A stretch of 44,751 bases of DNA from Desulfarculus sp. (GTDB lineage Bacteria; Desulfobacterota; Desulfarculia; Desulfarculales; Desulfarculaceae): assembly GCA_003605055.1 (NCBI GenBank), contig QZKP01000037.1, positions 1 through 44,751 on the forward strand. The letters run 5' to 3'. Below, one piece after another: positions 15,537 through 23,769 of this stretch. The position numbers were made by a program, and so were the translations under genes. Each line of letters begins with the position of its first letter. Within the stretch, counting starts at the first letter, position 1. The notes under the pieces were generated by a model that made no database searches, was not told the DNA's origin, and saw nothing but the letters and a program-made list of their open reading frames with translations.

Positions 15537-15566
15537 ATCATAGAATAAGCGCCTGCCGAGATTCAA
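15537..15566 (-). promoter_or_regulatory. Candidate promoter of the liv/CoA-ligase operon
   Basis: On the minus strand TTGAAT (15566-15561) and TATGAT (15542-15537) are separated by 18 bases. The livG start lies about 150 bases downstream, so the leader would be long. No riboswitch was recognised in the leader. Confidence 0.5.
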
Positions 15567-15605
15567 GCCCAAATTCGGCAAAAATCCTTGTTATTACTGT
15601 GAATG

Positions 15606-15619
15606 TGAATCGCGGTTCA
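15606..15619. promoter_or_regulatory. Near-palindrome upstream of livG
   Basis: TGAATCGCGGTTCA is a 14-base palindrome with a single mismatched pair. It is compatible with a TetR-type operator. It lies about 40 bases upstream of the proposed -35. Confidence 0.4.
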
Positions 15620-15649
15620 TAATGCGACCCTGAGTGAAATTTAAAACCG

Positions 15650-15663
15650 ACTGAGCGCTCAGT
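15650..15663. promoter_or_regulatory. Perfect palindrome ACTGAGCGCTCAGT
   Basis: This exact 14-base palindrome sits between the dGTPase stop codon and the liv promoter, 30 bases from a second near-palindrome. TetR-family regulators of fatty-acid and aromatic-acid catabolism often bind such sequences. No TetR gene is in the window, so the regulator would be encoded elsewhere. Confidence 0.5.
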
Positions 15664-15673
15664 TTTATCTGGC

Positions 15674-16849
<1,176 letters not shown>

Positions 16850-16982
16850 GCGGCCTCGCTCTCCCCGGACCATAAAGGCGTTACGAGTTCATTGAACCGC
16901 CCCGGCGGGCGGCTGTCAAGGCGGCCCGACTTGGGAGGCGCCTCCCTTGCCAGGCTCCGGGCAGGCCATTAAACTTGGCCCC

Positions 16983-17768
16983 ATGATCCTGGCCGCTGAC
17001 AACATCACCGCCTCCCGGCCCTCGCTGCGCCGCGCCCTGCGCGAGCGGGACGGCGGGTTCATCGCCGATCTGTGCCGGCGCCTGGCCGCGGCCGGGGCCG
17101 ACTGGCTGGACCTGAACCCGGGCTATCTGTCCCCGGCCGCGCGGGCCGAGACCTGGCGCTTTCTGGTGGGCACGGCCGAGGCGGCCTGCGATCTGACCCT
17201 GATGCTGGACGCGGCCGAGCCGGCGGAGTTGGAGCTGGCCCTGGGCTTCTGCACCCGGCCGCCGGTGCTGAACATGGCCACGGCCCAGGAGGCGCGCCTG
17301 GGGCCGGTGCTGGATTTGGCCGCGCACCACGGCCTGTCCCTGGTGGCCGCCGCCATGACCGCCAGCGTGCCGGCCTCTTCCGAGGAGCGCCTGGCCCTGG
17401 CCGCCCTGATCGTGCAGGAGGCGGCCCGGCGGGGCATCAGCGGCCAGCGCCTCATCATCGACCCCATGGTCATGCCCCTGGCCCTGCCCGGCGGCGAGGC
17501 CCAGGCCGCGGCGGTGCTGCAGGTGCTGCGCGCCCTGCCCCAGGTCTTTGACCCGCCGCCGGTCCGCCTGATCGCCCTGAGCAACCTGACCACGGCCACG
17601 GCCGGGGCGCGGGCCTCCTTTGCCGCCGGGCCCTTCCTGGCCGCGGCCTGGGGCGCGGGCCTGGAGGTGGCGCTCCTGGACGTGCTCGACCCGGCCCTGC
17701 ACAAGATGTTACGCTTGCTCAACGTCTTTGCGGGCCGCGGGGTCTTCGCGCCCGGGGAGTTCGTCTGA
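16983..17768 (+). CDS. AcsE-like pterin-binding methyltransferase
   Basis: This 261-residue TIM-barrel protein belongs to the pterin-binding family that includes AcsE, the methyltetrahydrofolate:corrinoid/iron-sulfur protein methyltransferase of the Wood-Ljungdahl pathway. By my reading the pterin and catalytic positions are conserved: LDLNPGY, NMATAQE (Asn of the INSTNAE motif), IDPMVMPL (Asp) and ALSNLTTA (the Asn that aids methyl transfer). The first strand reads ILAADNI instead of IGERI, which is unusual. ATG at 16983 is chosen because it aligns with the family start; an upstream in-frame ATG at 16947 lacks similarity. No corrinoid protein is adjacent. It overlaps the next gene by one base (TGATG). 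It is probably a divergent paralog with an unproven acceptor. Confidence 0.75.
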   Translation: MILAADNITASRPSLRRALRERDGGFIADLCRRLAAAGADWLDLNPGYLSPAARAETWRFLVGTAEAACDLTLMLDAAEPAELELALGFCTRPPVLNMATAQEARLGPVLDLAAHHGLSLVAAAMTASVPASSEERLALAALIVQEAARRGISGQRLIIDPMVMPLALPGGEAQAAAVLQVLRALPQVFDPPPVRLIALSNLTTATAGARASFAAGPFLAAAWGAGLEVALLDVLDPALHKMLRLLNVFAGRGVFAPGEFV

Positions 17769-18301
17769 TGGGCGCCGCCTCCCCCGCGCTGGACTGGCAG
17801 GCCCCCCTGCCTGGCGCGCCGCACTTCAGCCTTGCGGAGTTGGTGCATTCGGACACGGCCCAGGTCTATGGCCTGGAGAACACGCCGGGACCGGCGGCCC
17901 TGGCGCGGCTCTTGCGCCTGGCCCGGGAGCTGTTGGAGCCGCTGCGAGGGCGCTTCGGGCCCCTGGCCGTGACCAGCGGCTATCGCTCGCCGGAGCTGAA
18001 CTGGTTCGTGTCCCTCAGCCGCACCAGCCTGCACTGCCGGGGCCAGGCCGCGGACCTGCGGCCTCTGCTGCGGCCGGTGCGGCCCCTGGACCTGGCGGCC
18101 CATGCCTTCGCGCACCTGCCCTGCCACGAGGTGATACTCTACGACCCGCCCCACGGCTGGCTGCACCTGTCCCAGACCGCCCAGGACCCGGCCCAGCCGC
18201 GGTTGATGCTATCGGCCGGCGGCGGGCTGACTCCCTTGAGCCTGGCGGAGCTGGCGCGCCGCTTCGGGCCCCTGCTGGGCGGCGAGGAAAAGGCGGCATG
18301 A
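17768..18301 (+). CDS. Peptidase M15-type (D-Ala-D-Ala carboxypeptidase-like) protein
   Basis: This 177-residue protein has the M15A zinc-peptidase pattern seen in VanY-like and phage endolysin domains: SGYRSPELN near residue 75, the zinc ligands in LHCRGQAADLR near residue 90, and GWLHLS near residue 135. The domain begins at HFSLAELVHSDTA, as in small M15 proteins. It has no signal peptide, so it either acts on cytoplasmic muropeptides or has another role. It shares TGATG with the gene before and ATGA with tatD after it, so it is translated as part of one operon. Confidence 0.75.
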   Translation: MGAASPALDWQAPLPGAPHFSLAELVHSDTAQVYGLENTPGPAALARLLRLARELLEPLRGRFGPLAVTSGYRSPELNWFVSLSRTSLHCRGQAADLRPLLRPVRPLDLAAHAFAHLPCHEVILYDPPHGWLHLSQTAQDPAQPRLMLSAGGGLTPLSLAELARRFGPLLGGEEKAA

Positions 18302-19071
18302 AGCTCATAGACAGCCACGCGCATCTGGATCTGCTTAAGGACGCCCCGGGAGCCCTGGGCCGGGCCCAGCAGGCCGGGGTGGTGCATATCCTGACCATCG
18401 GGGTGGACCTGGCCTCTTCCCAACGGGCGGCCCAGTTCTCCCGCCACCTGCCCCAGGTGTCCTGCAGCGTGGGCCTGCACCCGCACGAGGCGGCCGCGGC
18501 CGGCCCGGAGCTATGGGCCGAGCTGAAGCGCCTGGCCCTCACCGCGCCGGCAGTGGCCATCGGCGAGTGCGGCCTGGACTTTTACCGCGACCTCTCGCCC
18601 CGGGCCAGGCAGCGGGAGGCCTTCCAGCGCCAGGTGGAGCTGGCCCTGGAGCTGGGGCTGCCCTTGGTGGTGCACGACCGCCAGGCCCACGAGGAGGTGC
18701 TGGCCATATTGCAGAGACAAGGCGCCGCCCGGGTGGGCGGGGTGCTGCACTGCTTCAGCGGCGGCCCGGACCTGGCCCGCGAGGTGCTGACCCTGGGCTT
18801 CCACCTGGGCGTCACCGGCGTGATCACCTACAAGCAGGCCGAGGTGCTGCGCCAGGTGGTGCGGGAAGCGCCCCTGGAGCGGCTGCTGATAGAGACCGAC
18901 TGCCCCTACCTGACGCCCGCGCCCTTGCGCGGCAAGCCCAATGAGCCGGCCTATCTGCTGCACACCCTGGAGGCCTTGGCCCTGGCCCTGGGCCGGCCGG
19001 CCGTGGAGGTGGCCGCGGCCACCACGGCCAGTGCCCGACGGCTGTTCGGCCTGCCGCCGCTGGAGGACTAG
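18298..19071 (+). CDS. tatD: TatD-family metal-dependent hydrolase
   Basis: This 257-residue TIM-barrel hydrolase is of the TatD family, metal-dependent DNases with 3'-5' exonuclease activity. The metal ligands are clear: DSHAHLD at the N-terminus, the bridging Glu in IGECGLDFYRD, His in VVHDRQAHEE, HCFSGG and Asp in ETDCPYLTP. The ATG at 18298 overlaps the previous stop by four bases and is preceded by GAGGAAAAGG. It is followed after one base by maf, in a housekeeping group. Confidence 0.93.
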   Translation: MKLIDSHAHLDLLKDAPGALGRAQQAGVVHILTIGVDLASSQRAAQFSRHLPQVSCSVGLHPHEAAAAGPELWAELKRLALTAPAVAIGECGLDFYRDLSPRARQREAFQRQVELALELGLPLVVHDRQAHEEVLAILQRQGAARVGGVLHCFSGGPDLAREVLTLGFHLGVTGVITYKQAEVLRQVVREAPLERLLIETDCPYLTPAPLRGKPNEPAYLLHTLEALALALGRPAVEVAAATTASARRLFGLPPLED

Positions 19072-19072
19072 G

Positions 19073-19672
19073 GTGTACCGCCTGCGGCCGGGCATAAGCC
19101 TTATACTGGCCTCGGCCTCGCCGCGGCGCCAGGAACTGCTGGCCCGGGTAGGGTTGCGCTTTGCCGTAACCGCGGCCCAGGTGGACGAAAACCTCTTGCC
19201 CAGCGAAGGCGCCAAAGCGGCGGCCCAGCGTCTGGCCGGGCTCAAGGCCCGGGCCGTGGAGCGGCGTCCGGGCCAGGCAGTTCTGGCCGCAGACACCCTG
19301 GTGGTGCTGGGGCCAGACATCCTGGGCAAGCCGGCGGACGCGTTCCAGGCCGCGGAGATGCTCCGGCTGCTCTCGGGCCGCGAGCACCAGGTGGTCACCG
19401 GCTTTTGCCTGCGCGACGACCAGGGACAGGCCAGCGGCTTGGGCCTGAGCATCGTGCGCTTCCGCGAGCTGCGGCCGGCGGAGATCGCGGCCTACGTGGC
19501 CAGCGGCGAGCCCCTGGACAAGGCCGGGGCCTACGCGGTGCAGGGCCTGGGCGCGGCCCTGGTCAGCGAGGTGGGCGGCAGCTACACCAACGTGGTGGGC
19601 CTGCCCCTGGCCGCGGTGCTGGAGCTGATGCTCAGTCGCGGTATCATAGAACCCAGGAAGGAGACGCCGTGA
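19073..19672 (+). CDS. maf: Maf-family nucleotide pyrophosphatase
   Basis: This 199-residue protein is of the Maf/HAM1 superfamily. It shows ILASASPRRQELL near the N-terminus, the catalytic AADTLVVL motif near residue 65 and GAYAVQGLGA near residue 150. Maf proteins hydrolyse dTTP, UTP or modified NTPs to monophosphates and are linked to septum formation. The start is GTG at 19073, one base after the tatD stop codon; the similarity begins here and upstream sequence in frame is the tatD shadow. The stop overlaps the yggS start (GTGA). Confidence 0.92.
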   Translation: MYRLRPGISLILASASPRRQELLARVGLRFAVTAAQVDENLLPSEGAKAAAQRLAGLKARAVERRPGQAVLAADTLVVLGPDILGKPADAFQAAEMLRLLSGREHQVVTGFCLRDDQGQASGLGLSIVRFRELRPAEIAAYVASGEPLDKAGAYAVQGLGAALVSEVGGSYTNVVGLPLAAVLELMLSRGIIEPRKETP

Positions 19673-20355
19673 GCATCGCCCGCAACCTGGCCGCAGTCAA
19701 GGAGCGCATGGCCGCGGCCGCCCGGGCCGCCGGACGCGACCCGGCCCAGGTGGGCCTGGTGGCGGTGTCCAAGACCCACGGCCCGGAAGCGGTGCGCTCG
19801 GCCTTGACCGCCGGGCAGGAGGTGTTCGGAGAGAACTACGTGCAGGAAGCCCAGGGCAAGATCGCGGCCGTGGCCGCCGGCGTCTGGCACTTCATCGGCC
19901 ATCTGCAATCCAACAAGGCCCGCCTGGCCGCGGAGCTGTTTGACGTAGTAGAGAGCGTGGACCGGCTCAAGCTGGCCCGGACCCTGGACCGCCGGGCTCA
20001 GGAGCTGCACAAGCGCCTGGGCGTGCTGGTGCAGGTGAACCTGGGCGGCGAGGCCCAGAAGTCGGGCTGCGCGCCCGCGGAGGCCGCGGCCCTGGCCCAG
20101 GAGCTGACCGCGCTGCCCGGCCTGGAGCTGCTGGGCCTGATGACCATGCCGCCGTTTTTCAATGACCCCCAGCGCGCCCGGCCCATCTTCGCCGGGCTGC
20201 GCGAGCTGGCCGCCCGCCTGGCCCGGGACCTGCCGCCCGGCGCCATGCGCCACCTGTCCATGGGCATGAGCGGCGACTTCGAGGCGGCCATCGCCGAGGG
20301 CGCCACCCTGGTGCGGGTGGGCACGGCCATCTTCGGGGAGCGCGACTATAGCTGA
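19669..20355 (+). CDS. yggS: YggS/PROSC-family PLP homeostasis protein
   Basis: This 228-residue alanine-racemase-fold protein without racemase activity controls the pyridoxal-phosphate pool. The PLP lysine is in VAVSKTHGPEAV near residue 35. Other family marks are VFGENYVQEA, WHFIGHLQSNKA, LLGLMTMPP and LSMGMSGDFEAAI followed by RVGTAIFGER. The GTG start at 19669 overlaps the maf stop and has AGGAGACGCC before it. It is the last gene of the operon, followed by a terminator 31 bases downstream. Confidence 0.93.
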   Translation: MSIARNLAAVKERMAAAARAAGRDPAQVGLVAVSKTHGPEAVRSALTAGQEVFGENYVQEAQGKIAAVAAGVWHFIGHLQSNKARLAAELFDVVESVDRLKLARTLDRRAQELHKRLGVLVQVNLGGEAQKSGCAPAEAAALAQELTALPGLELLGLMTMPPFFNDPQRARPIFAGLRELAARLARDLPPGAMRHLSMGMSGDFEAAIAEGATLVRVGTAIFGERDYS

Positions 20356-20649
20356 GGGATCATCAGGACCTAGGATTCTGAACAAACGCCGCGCCGCCCA
20401 AAGCGCGGCGGTTGCTTTTGGGGTCGGTGAAAAAGGAAAGAAGCTCGTGGCAGGCGTCCCGGTCGGCTGGGTCACCTGCCCGGGCCGCGACCGGTGTAGG
20501 CAGCCTCGCCCACGCTGGCAGCCCCGCCGCCGCTCTGAAGCCAGACCCCGAGCAGGGCGCGGCGCACCGCAAACAAACGGCTTTCTATTACTTCCCTACC
20601 TTATTCTTAGTTTGATCTCGCTTAAGAAGAGGAGCCCGCGCTCGGGGTT
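20356..20649. other. Intergenic region between convergent operons
   Basis: The 294 bases between the yggS and rRNA-methyltransferase stop codons hold a terminator for the plus strand (20387-20418) and a hairpin-like sequence at 20449-20480, where GGCAGG pairs with CCTGCC and an inner CCC with GGG. An AT-rich stretch follows at 20570-20625. No tRNA, SRP RNA or gene was recognised. Confidence 0.5.
20387..20418 (+). terminator. Rho-independent terminator of the yggS operon
   Basis: CGCCGCGC (20387-20394) pairs with GCGCGGCG (20403-20410) across an eight-base loop and is followed by GTTGCTTTT. Confidence 0.8.
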
Positions 20650-21417
20650 TCATTTGCTGGACGGGTCCATCCCCGCCCGCTGGCGCACCACCTCAAACAG
20701 CAGCACGCCCGCGGCCACGGACACGTTGAGGCTCTCCACGCCCGGGGCCAGGGGGATGCTGGCCGTCAGGTCGGCCGCGGCCAGCAGGCGCTGGCCCACG
20801 CCCTTGTGCTCTCCGCCCAGCACCAGGGCCAGGGGCAGCCGCAGGTCCAGCTCCCAGGGCGGGGGCGCGCCCCGGGTGGCCGCGGCCAGCACCCACAGCC
20901 CGGCCTGCTTGAGACGGTCCAGGGCCCGGCTGAGGTTGGTCACCCGGGCCACTGGCAGGTACGCCAGGGCCCCGGCCGCGGCCTTGGTCACCACCGGCGT
21001 CAGGGGGCAGGCCCGGTCCTTGGGCATGATCAGGCCCTGGGCGCCGGCCGCCGCCGCCGAGCGGATCAGGGCGCCCAGGTTCTGCGGGTCCTGGATGTGG
21101 TCGGCCACCAGCACCAGCCCCGCCGGGCCGGCCGCGGCCGCGGCGGCGATGATGTCCTCGGCCTGGGCATAGCCGGCCGCGGCCAGGCGCAGGGCCACGC
21201 CCTGATGGACTGCGCTCCCGCTGAGCCGCTCCAGGCTGGCGGCCTCCACCCGCCGCACCTTGACCCCGGCCGCCCGGGCCGCCTGCAGGATGGCCTGCAC
21301 GGCCGGCGTCTTTTCCCCGCCGGCGACGAGAAGCTCCTGGGCCAGCTCGGGCCGGCCGGCCAGGGCCGCGGCCACGGCGTGGCGCCCCACCACCAGGGTC
21401 TCGTCAAGGGGGGACAT
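20650..21417 (-). CDS. 23S rRNA/tRNA 2'-O-ribose methyltransferase (TrmH/RlmB family)
   Basis: This 255-residue SPOUT methyltransferase has an N-terminal substrate-binding domain (VVGRHAVAAALAGRP) and a C-terminal knotted domain with the three SpoU motifs: DPQNLGALIRSAAAAGA, LVLGGEHKGVG and IPLAPGVESLNVSVAAGVLLFE. It closest resembles RlmB, which methylates G2251 of 23S rRNA. The ATG at 21417 follows the gmk stop codon by one base; an upstream in-frame ATG would lie within gmk. It is the last gene of the leftward cluster. Confidence 0.88.
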   Translation of the reverse strand: MSPLDETLVVGRHAVAAALAGRPELAQELLVAGGEKTPAVQAILQAARAAGVKVRRVEAASLERLSGSAVHQGVALRLAAAGYAQAEDIIAAAAAAGPAGLVLVADHIQDPQNLGALIRSAAAAGAQGLIMPKDRACPLTPVVTKAAAGALAYLPVARVTNLSRALDRLKQAGLWVLAAATRGAPPPWELDLRLPLALVLGGEHKGVGQRLLAAADLTASIPLAPGVESLNVSVAAGVLLFEVVRQRAGMDPSSK

Positions 21418-21418
21418 T

Positions 21419-22027
21419 TCAGGAGGCCTGGAACTCGGCCAGGAGCTTCCGGTGGCGCTCGGTGCGGCGGCGGCTGGCAACGATGATGGCCTCCACCTCG
21501 GCCACGGCCCGGTCCAGGTCGTCGTTGACCACCAGGTGGGTGTAGTGCTCGGCCTTGCTCAGCTCGTAGCGCACCCGCTCCAGGCGATCACGCACCTGGG
21601 CCTCGTCCTCGGTGTTGCGGCCGCGCAGCCGCTCCTCCAGCACCCGCCGGCTGGGGGGCAGCAGAAAGATGAACACGCCGTCCGCGAAGCGCTGGCGCAG
21701 GGCCTCGGCGCCGTTCACGTCCGTGTCCAGGAAAAGGTCCTGCCCTTGGTCCAGGGCACGGTCCAGCACCTTCTGCGAGGTGCCGTAGAGGTTGCCGAAT
21801 ATCTCCACGTGCTCAGCGATCTCGCCGGCCTCTATACGCCGCTCGAACTCCGGCCGGCTGACGAAATAATAGTCCACCCCGTCCTGCTCGCCGGGGCGGG
21901 GCTGCCGGGTGCTCAGGCTCACGGAGTAGGCCAACTCCGGCAGGTCGCGGCGGACCCGGGCGGCCACGCTGCTCTTGCCCGCGCCGGGCGGGCCGGAGAG
22001 CACGAAGATCTGCCCCCGGCCGCTCAC
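21419..22027 (-). CDS. gmk: Guanylate kinase
   Basis: This 202-residue cytosolic enzyme converts GMP to GDP with ATP. The P-loop is [12 protein letters not shown] near residue 10. The GMP-binding region reads [20 protein letters not shown], and [16 protein letters not shown] is the lid. GTG at 22027 overlaps the remA stop codon (GTGA). The order yicC-remA-gmk is conserved in many bacteria. Confidence 0.95.
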   Translation of the reverse strand: MSGRGQIFVLSGPPGAGKSSVAARVRRDLPELAYSVSLSTRQPRPGEQDGVDYYFVSRPEFERRIEAGEIAEHVEIFGNLYGTSQKVLDRALDQGQDLFLDTDVNGAEALRQRFADGVFIFLLPPSRRVLEERLRGRNTEDEAQVRDRLERVRYELSKAEHYTHLVVNDDLDRAVAEVEAIIVASRRRTERHRKLLAEFQAS

Positions 22028-22311
22028 GCCGGCTCCTCCCCGCCCAGATCCAGGGACTGCTCCGGGAAGCTGGTGGTCTCAAAGCGCTGAGCCATGGTCT
22101 CGGCTTGCAGGGAGGAGAGCAGCACGTGCCCGGAGTCGGTGATGATGATGGAGCGGGTGCGGCGGCCCTGGGTGGCGTCCACCAGGCGCTGGGCCTGGCG
22201 GGCCTCCTCGCGCAGGCGCTTCATGGGCGCGCTGTTGGGGTTGAGGATGGCCACCACCCGGTGGGCGGGCACCGCGTTGCCGTAGCCCAAGTTTAACAGC
22301 TTGCTAGGCAC
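22024..22311 (-). CDS. remA: RemA/DUF370 family regulator
   Basis: This 95-residue small protein is of the DUF370 family, typified by Bacillus subtilis RemA, a DNA-binding activator of matrix genes. The family core is visible in [21 protein letters not shown], the Arg-rich segment [30 protein letters not shown] and [17 protein letters not shown]. The GTG start has GGGAGGCAG just before it. In this phylum its target is unknown; its place between yicC and gmk is typical. Confidence 0.88.
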   Translation of the reverse strand: MPSKLLNLGYGNAVPAHRVVAILNPNSAPMKRLREEARQAQRLVDATQGRRTRSIIITDSGHVLLSSLQAETMAQRFETTSFPEQSLDLGGEEPA

Positions 22312-22320
22312 CTGCCTCCC

Positions 22321-23199
22321 CTACTCGATGTTCTGCACCTGCTCCCGGATGCGCTCCAACTCGGTCTTGAGCTCCACGATGGTCTGGCTGGCGGCGGCGT
22401 CCGGGGACTTGGAGCCCATGGTGTTGGCCTCGCGGTTGAGCTCCTGCACCAGGAAGTCCAGCTTGCGCCCCACCGGCTCGTCCGCGGCCAGGAACTGCCG
22501 GAACTGCTCCAGGTGGCTCATTGCCCGCACCGCCTCCTCGGTGACGTCGCACTTGTCGGCGATGATGGCCACCTCCTGGGCCAGGCGCTGGGGGTCGGGC
22601 GCGGCCTCGCTCAGCAGCTTGGCGATGCGCTCGTGCAGGCGCTGGCGGTAGCTCTCCACGATGGCCTCGGAGCGGGAGGCGGCCTGGCTGAACAGCTCCT
22701 GCACCCGCTCCAGGCGTTGGGCCAGGTCCTGGGCCAGGCTCTCCCCTTCGGCCCGGCGCATGGCCTCGGCCTCCTCCAGGGCCTGCTGCAGGGCTGCCTC
22801 CAACTGGGCCCAGGCCGCCTCAGGGTCCGGGCCGCCCTCCACGGCCTGGATCAGGTCGCGGCTGGAGAGAAACGGCCCCAGCCCCGTCTCCTGGCTCAGG
22901 CCCAGCTCATCTTGCAGCTCGCTGAGCACCCGGGCGTACTCCCGCGCCAGGGGGCGGTTTAGCACCAGGCGGGGGGCGGCCTCCACCACCCCGCTGGACG
23001 TGACCGTGAGGTTCACCCGTCCCCGGGTCAGGCGGGCGGAGATGGTCTTCTTGGCCCGCTCCTCCAGGGCGCTCAGGCCCGGCGGCAGACGCAGGTGGAA
23101 ATCCAGGAAGCGGGAGTTGACCGTCCTCAGCTCCACCACCCAGGCCCCCTCGCCCGCCGGGGCCTGGCCGCGCCCATAGCCGGTCATGGACTTGATCAA
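22321..23199 (-). CDS. yicC: YicC-family endoribonuclease
   Basis: This 292-residue protein starts MIKSMTGYGRG, the YicC hallmark, with TTG as start codon (23199) behind GGAGGAGTGG. ELRTVNSRFLDFHLRLPPGL lies near the N-terminus, and the C-terminal DUF1732 part reads EEAVRAMSHLEQFRQFLAADEPVGRKLDFLVQELNREANTMGSK. E. coli YicC is reported as an endoribonuclease acting on small RNA. A coiled-coil-rich middle spans about residues 120-230. The start overlaps the DUF4416 gene by four bases. Confidence 0.92.
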   Translation of the reverse strand: MIKSMTGYGRGQAPAGEGAWVVELRTVNSRFLDFHLRLPPGLSALEERAKKTISARLTRGRVNLTVTSSGVVEAAPRLVLNRPLAREYARVLSELQDELGLSQETGLGPFLSSRDLIQAVEGGPDPEAAWAQLEAALQQALEEAEAMRRAEGESLAQDLAQRLERVQELFSQAASRSEAIVESYRQRLHERIAKLLSEAAPDPQRLAQEVAIIADKCDVTEEAVRAMSHLEQFRQFLAADEPVGRKLDFLVQELNREANTMGSKSPDAAASQTIVELKTELERIREQVQNIE

Positions 23200-23738
23200 A
23201 CCACTCCTCCTGTCCGCCGCTCCTGACTTAGCTGCCAAAGATAACGCCGCCGCAGCACCAGCAGCAGCCCGCGCATCTCCTGGCCCGCGTAATCAGGATA
23301 GGTCCAGGGCAGCGGCCGGTACTGGCCGCCGGCGAAGTACAAGGTTACCTCGCCGTAGACCCCCGGGGCCAGGGCCAGCCGGTGCCCGCTGTACTTATGG
23401 GTGGCCAGGACCAGGCTGTCCTTGCTTAAGAGCCCCGGGTCCAGGTTCACCCGCCGCCGCCCCTCATGGGACAGCCCGGCCTCCACCTCCTGGCACAGGC
23501 CTTTTACGCCGGCCAGGCCCTGGGGCTCCACCAGCCGCTGGAAGGCGGCCAGGCGGCGCACCAGGCCCGCGCCCATCTCGGGCTCATAGTAGTCGGTCCA
23601 GGTGAAGGGCAGCGGCTGGGACCACCATATCAGAGGACCCATCCTGGCCACCAGGGCCTGCACGGCCCGGCAACAGGGCTCCTGGCTGCCGGACAGCAGA
23701 CTGACCAGCAGCCGGGCTGGGGGCGGCGCCGCGCTCAT
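23196..23738 (-). CDS. DUF4416 family protein
   Basis: This 180-residue protein matches DUF4416, a family of unknown function. Marks are FTWTDYYEPEMGAGLVRRLAAF near residue 45, GRRRVNLDPGLL, LVLATHKYSGHRLALAPGVYGEVTL and LPWTYPDYAGQ. It is often found next to yicC-remA-gmk in this phylum, which fits here. The ATG follows GGGAGGCAGGCC. There is no membrane segment or signal peptide. Confidence 0.85.
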   Translation of the reverse strand: MSAAPPPARLLVSLLSGSQEPCCRAVQALVARMGPLIWWSQPLPFTWTDYYEPEMGAGLVRRLAAFQRLVEPQGLAGVKGLCQEVEAGLSHEGRRRVNLDPGLLSKDSLVLATHKYSGHRLALAPGVYGEVTLYFAGGQYRPLPWTYPDYAGQEMRGLLLVLRRRYLWQLSQERRTGGVV

Positions 23739-23769
23739 GGCCTGCCTCCCCGCCCGCGGCCGCTTAGGC

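Noticed and set aside
17768..18301. Phage endolysin remnant
   Set aside because: The M15 fold is shared with endolysins, but the gene is translationally coupled to housekeeping genes on both sides and no other phage gene is near.
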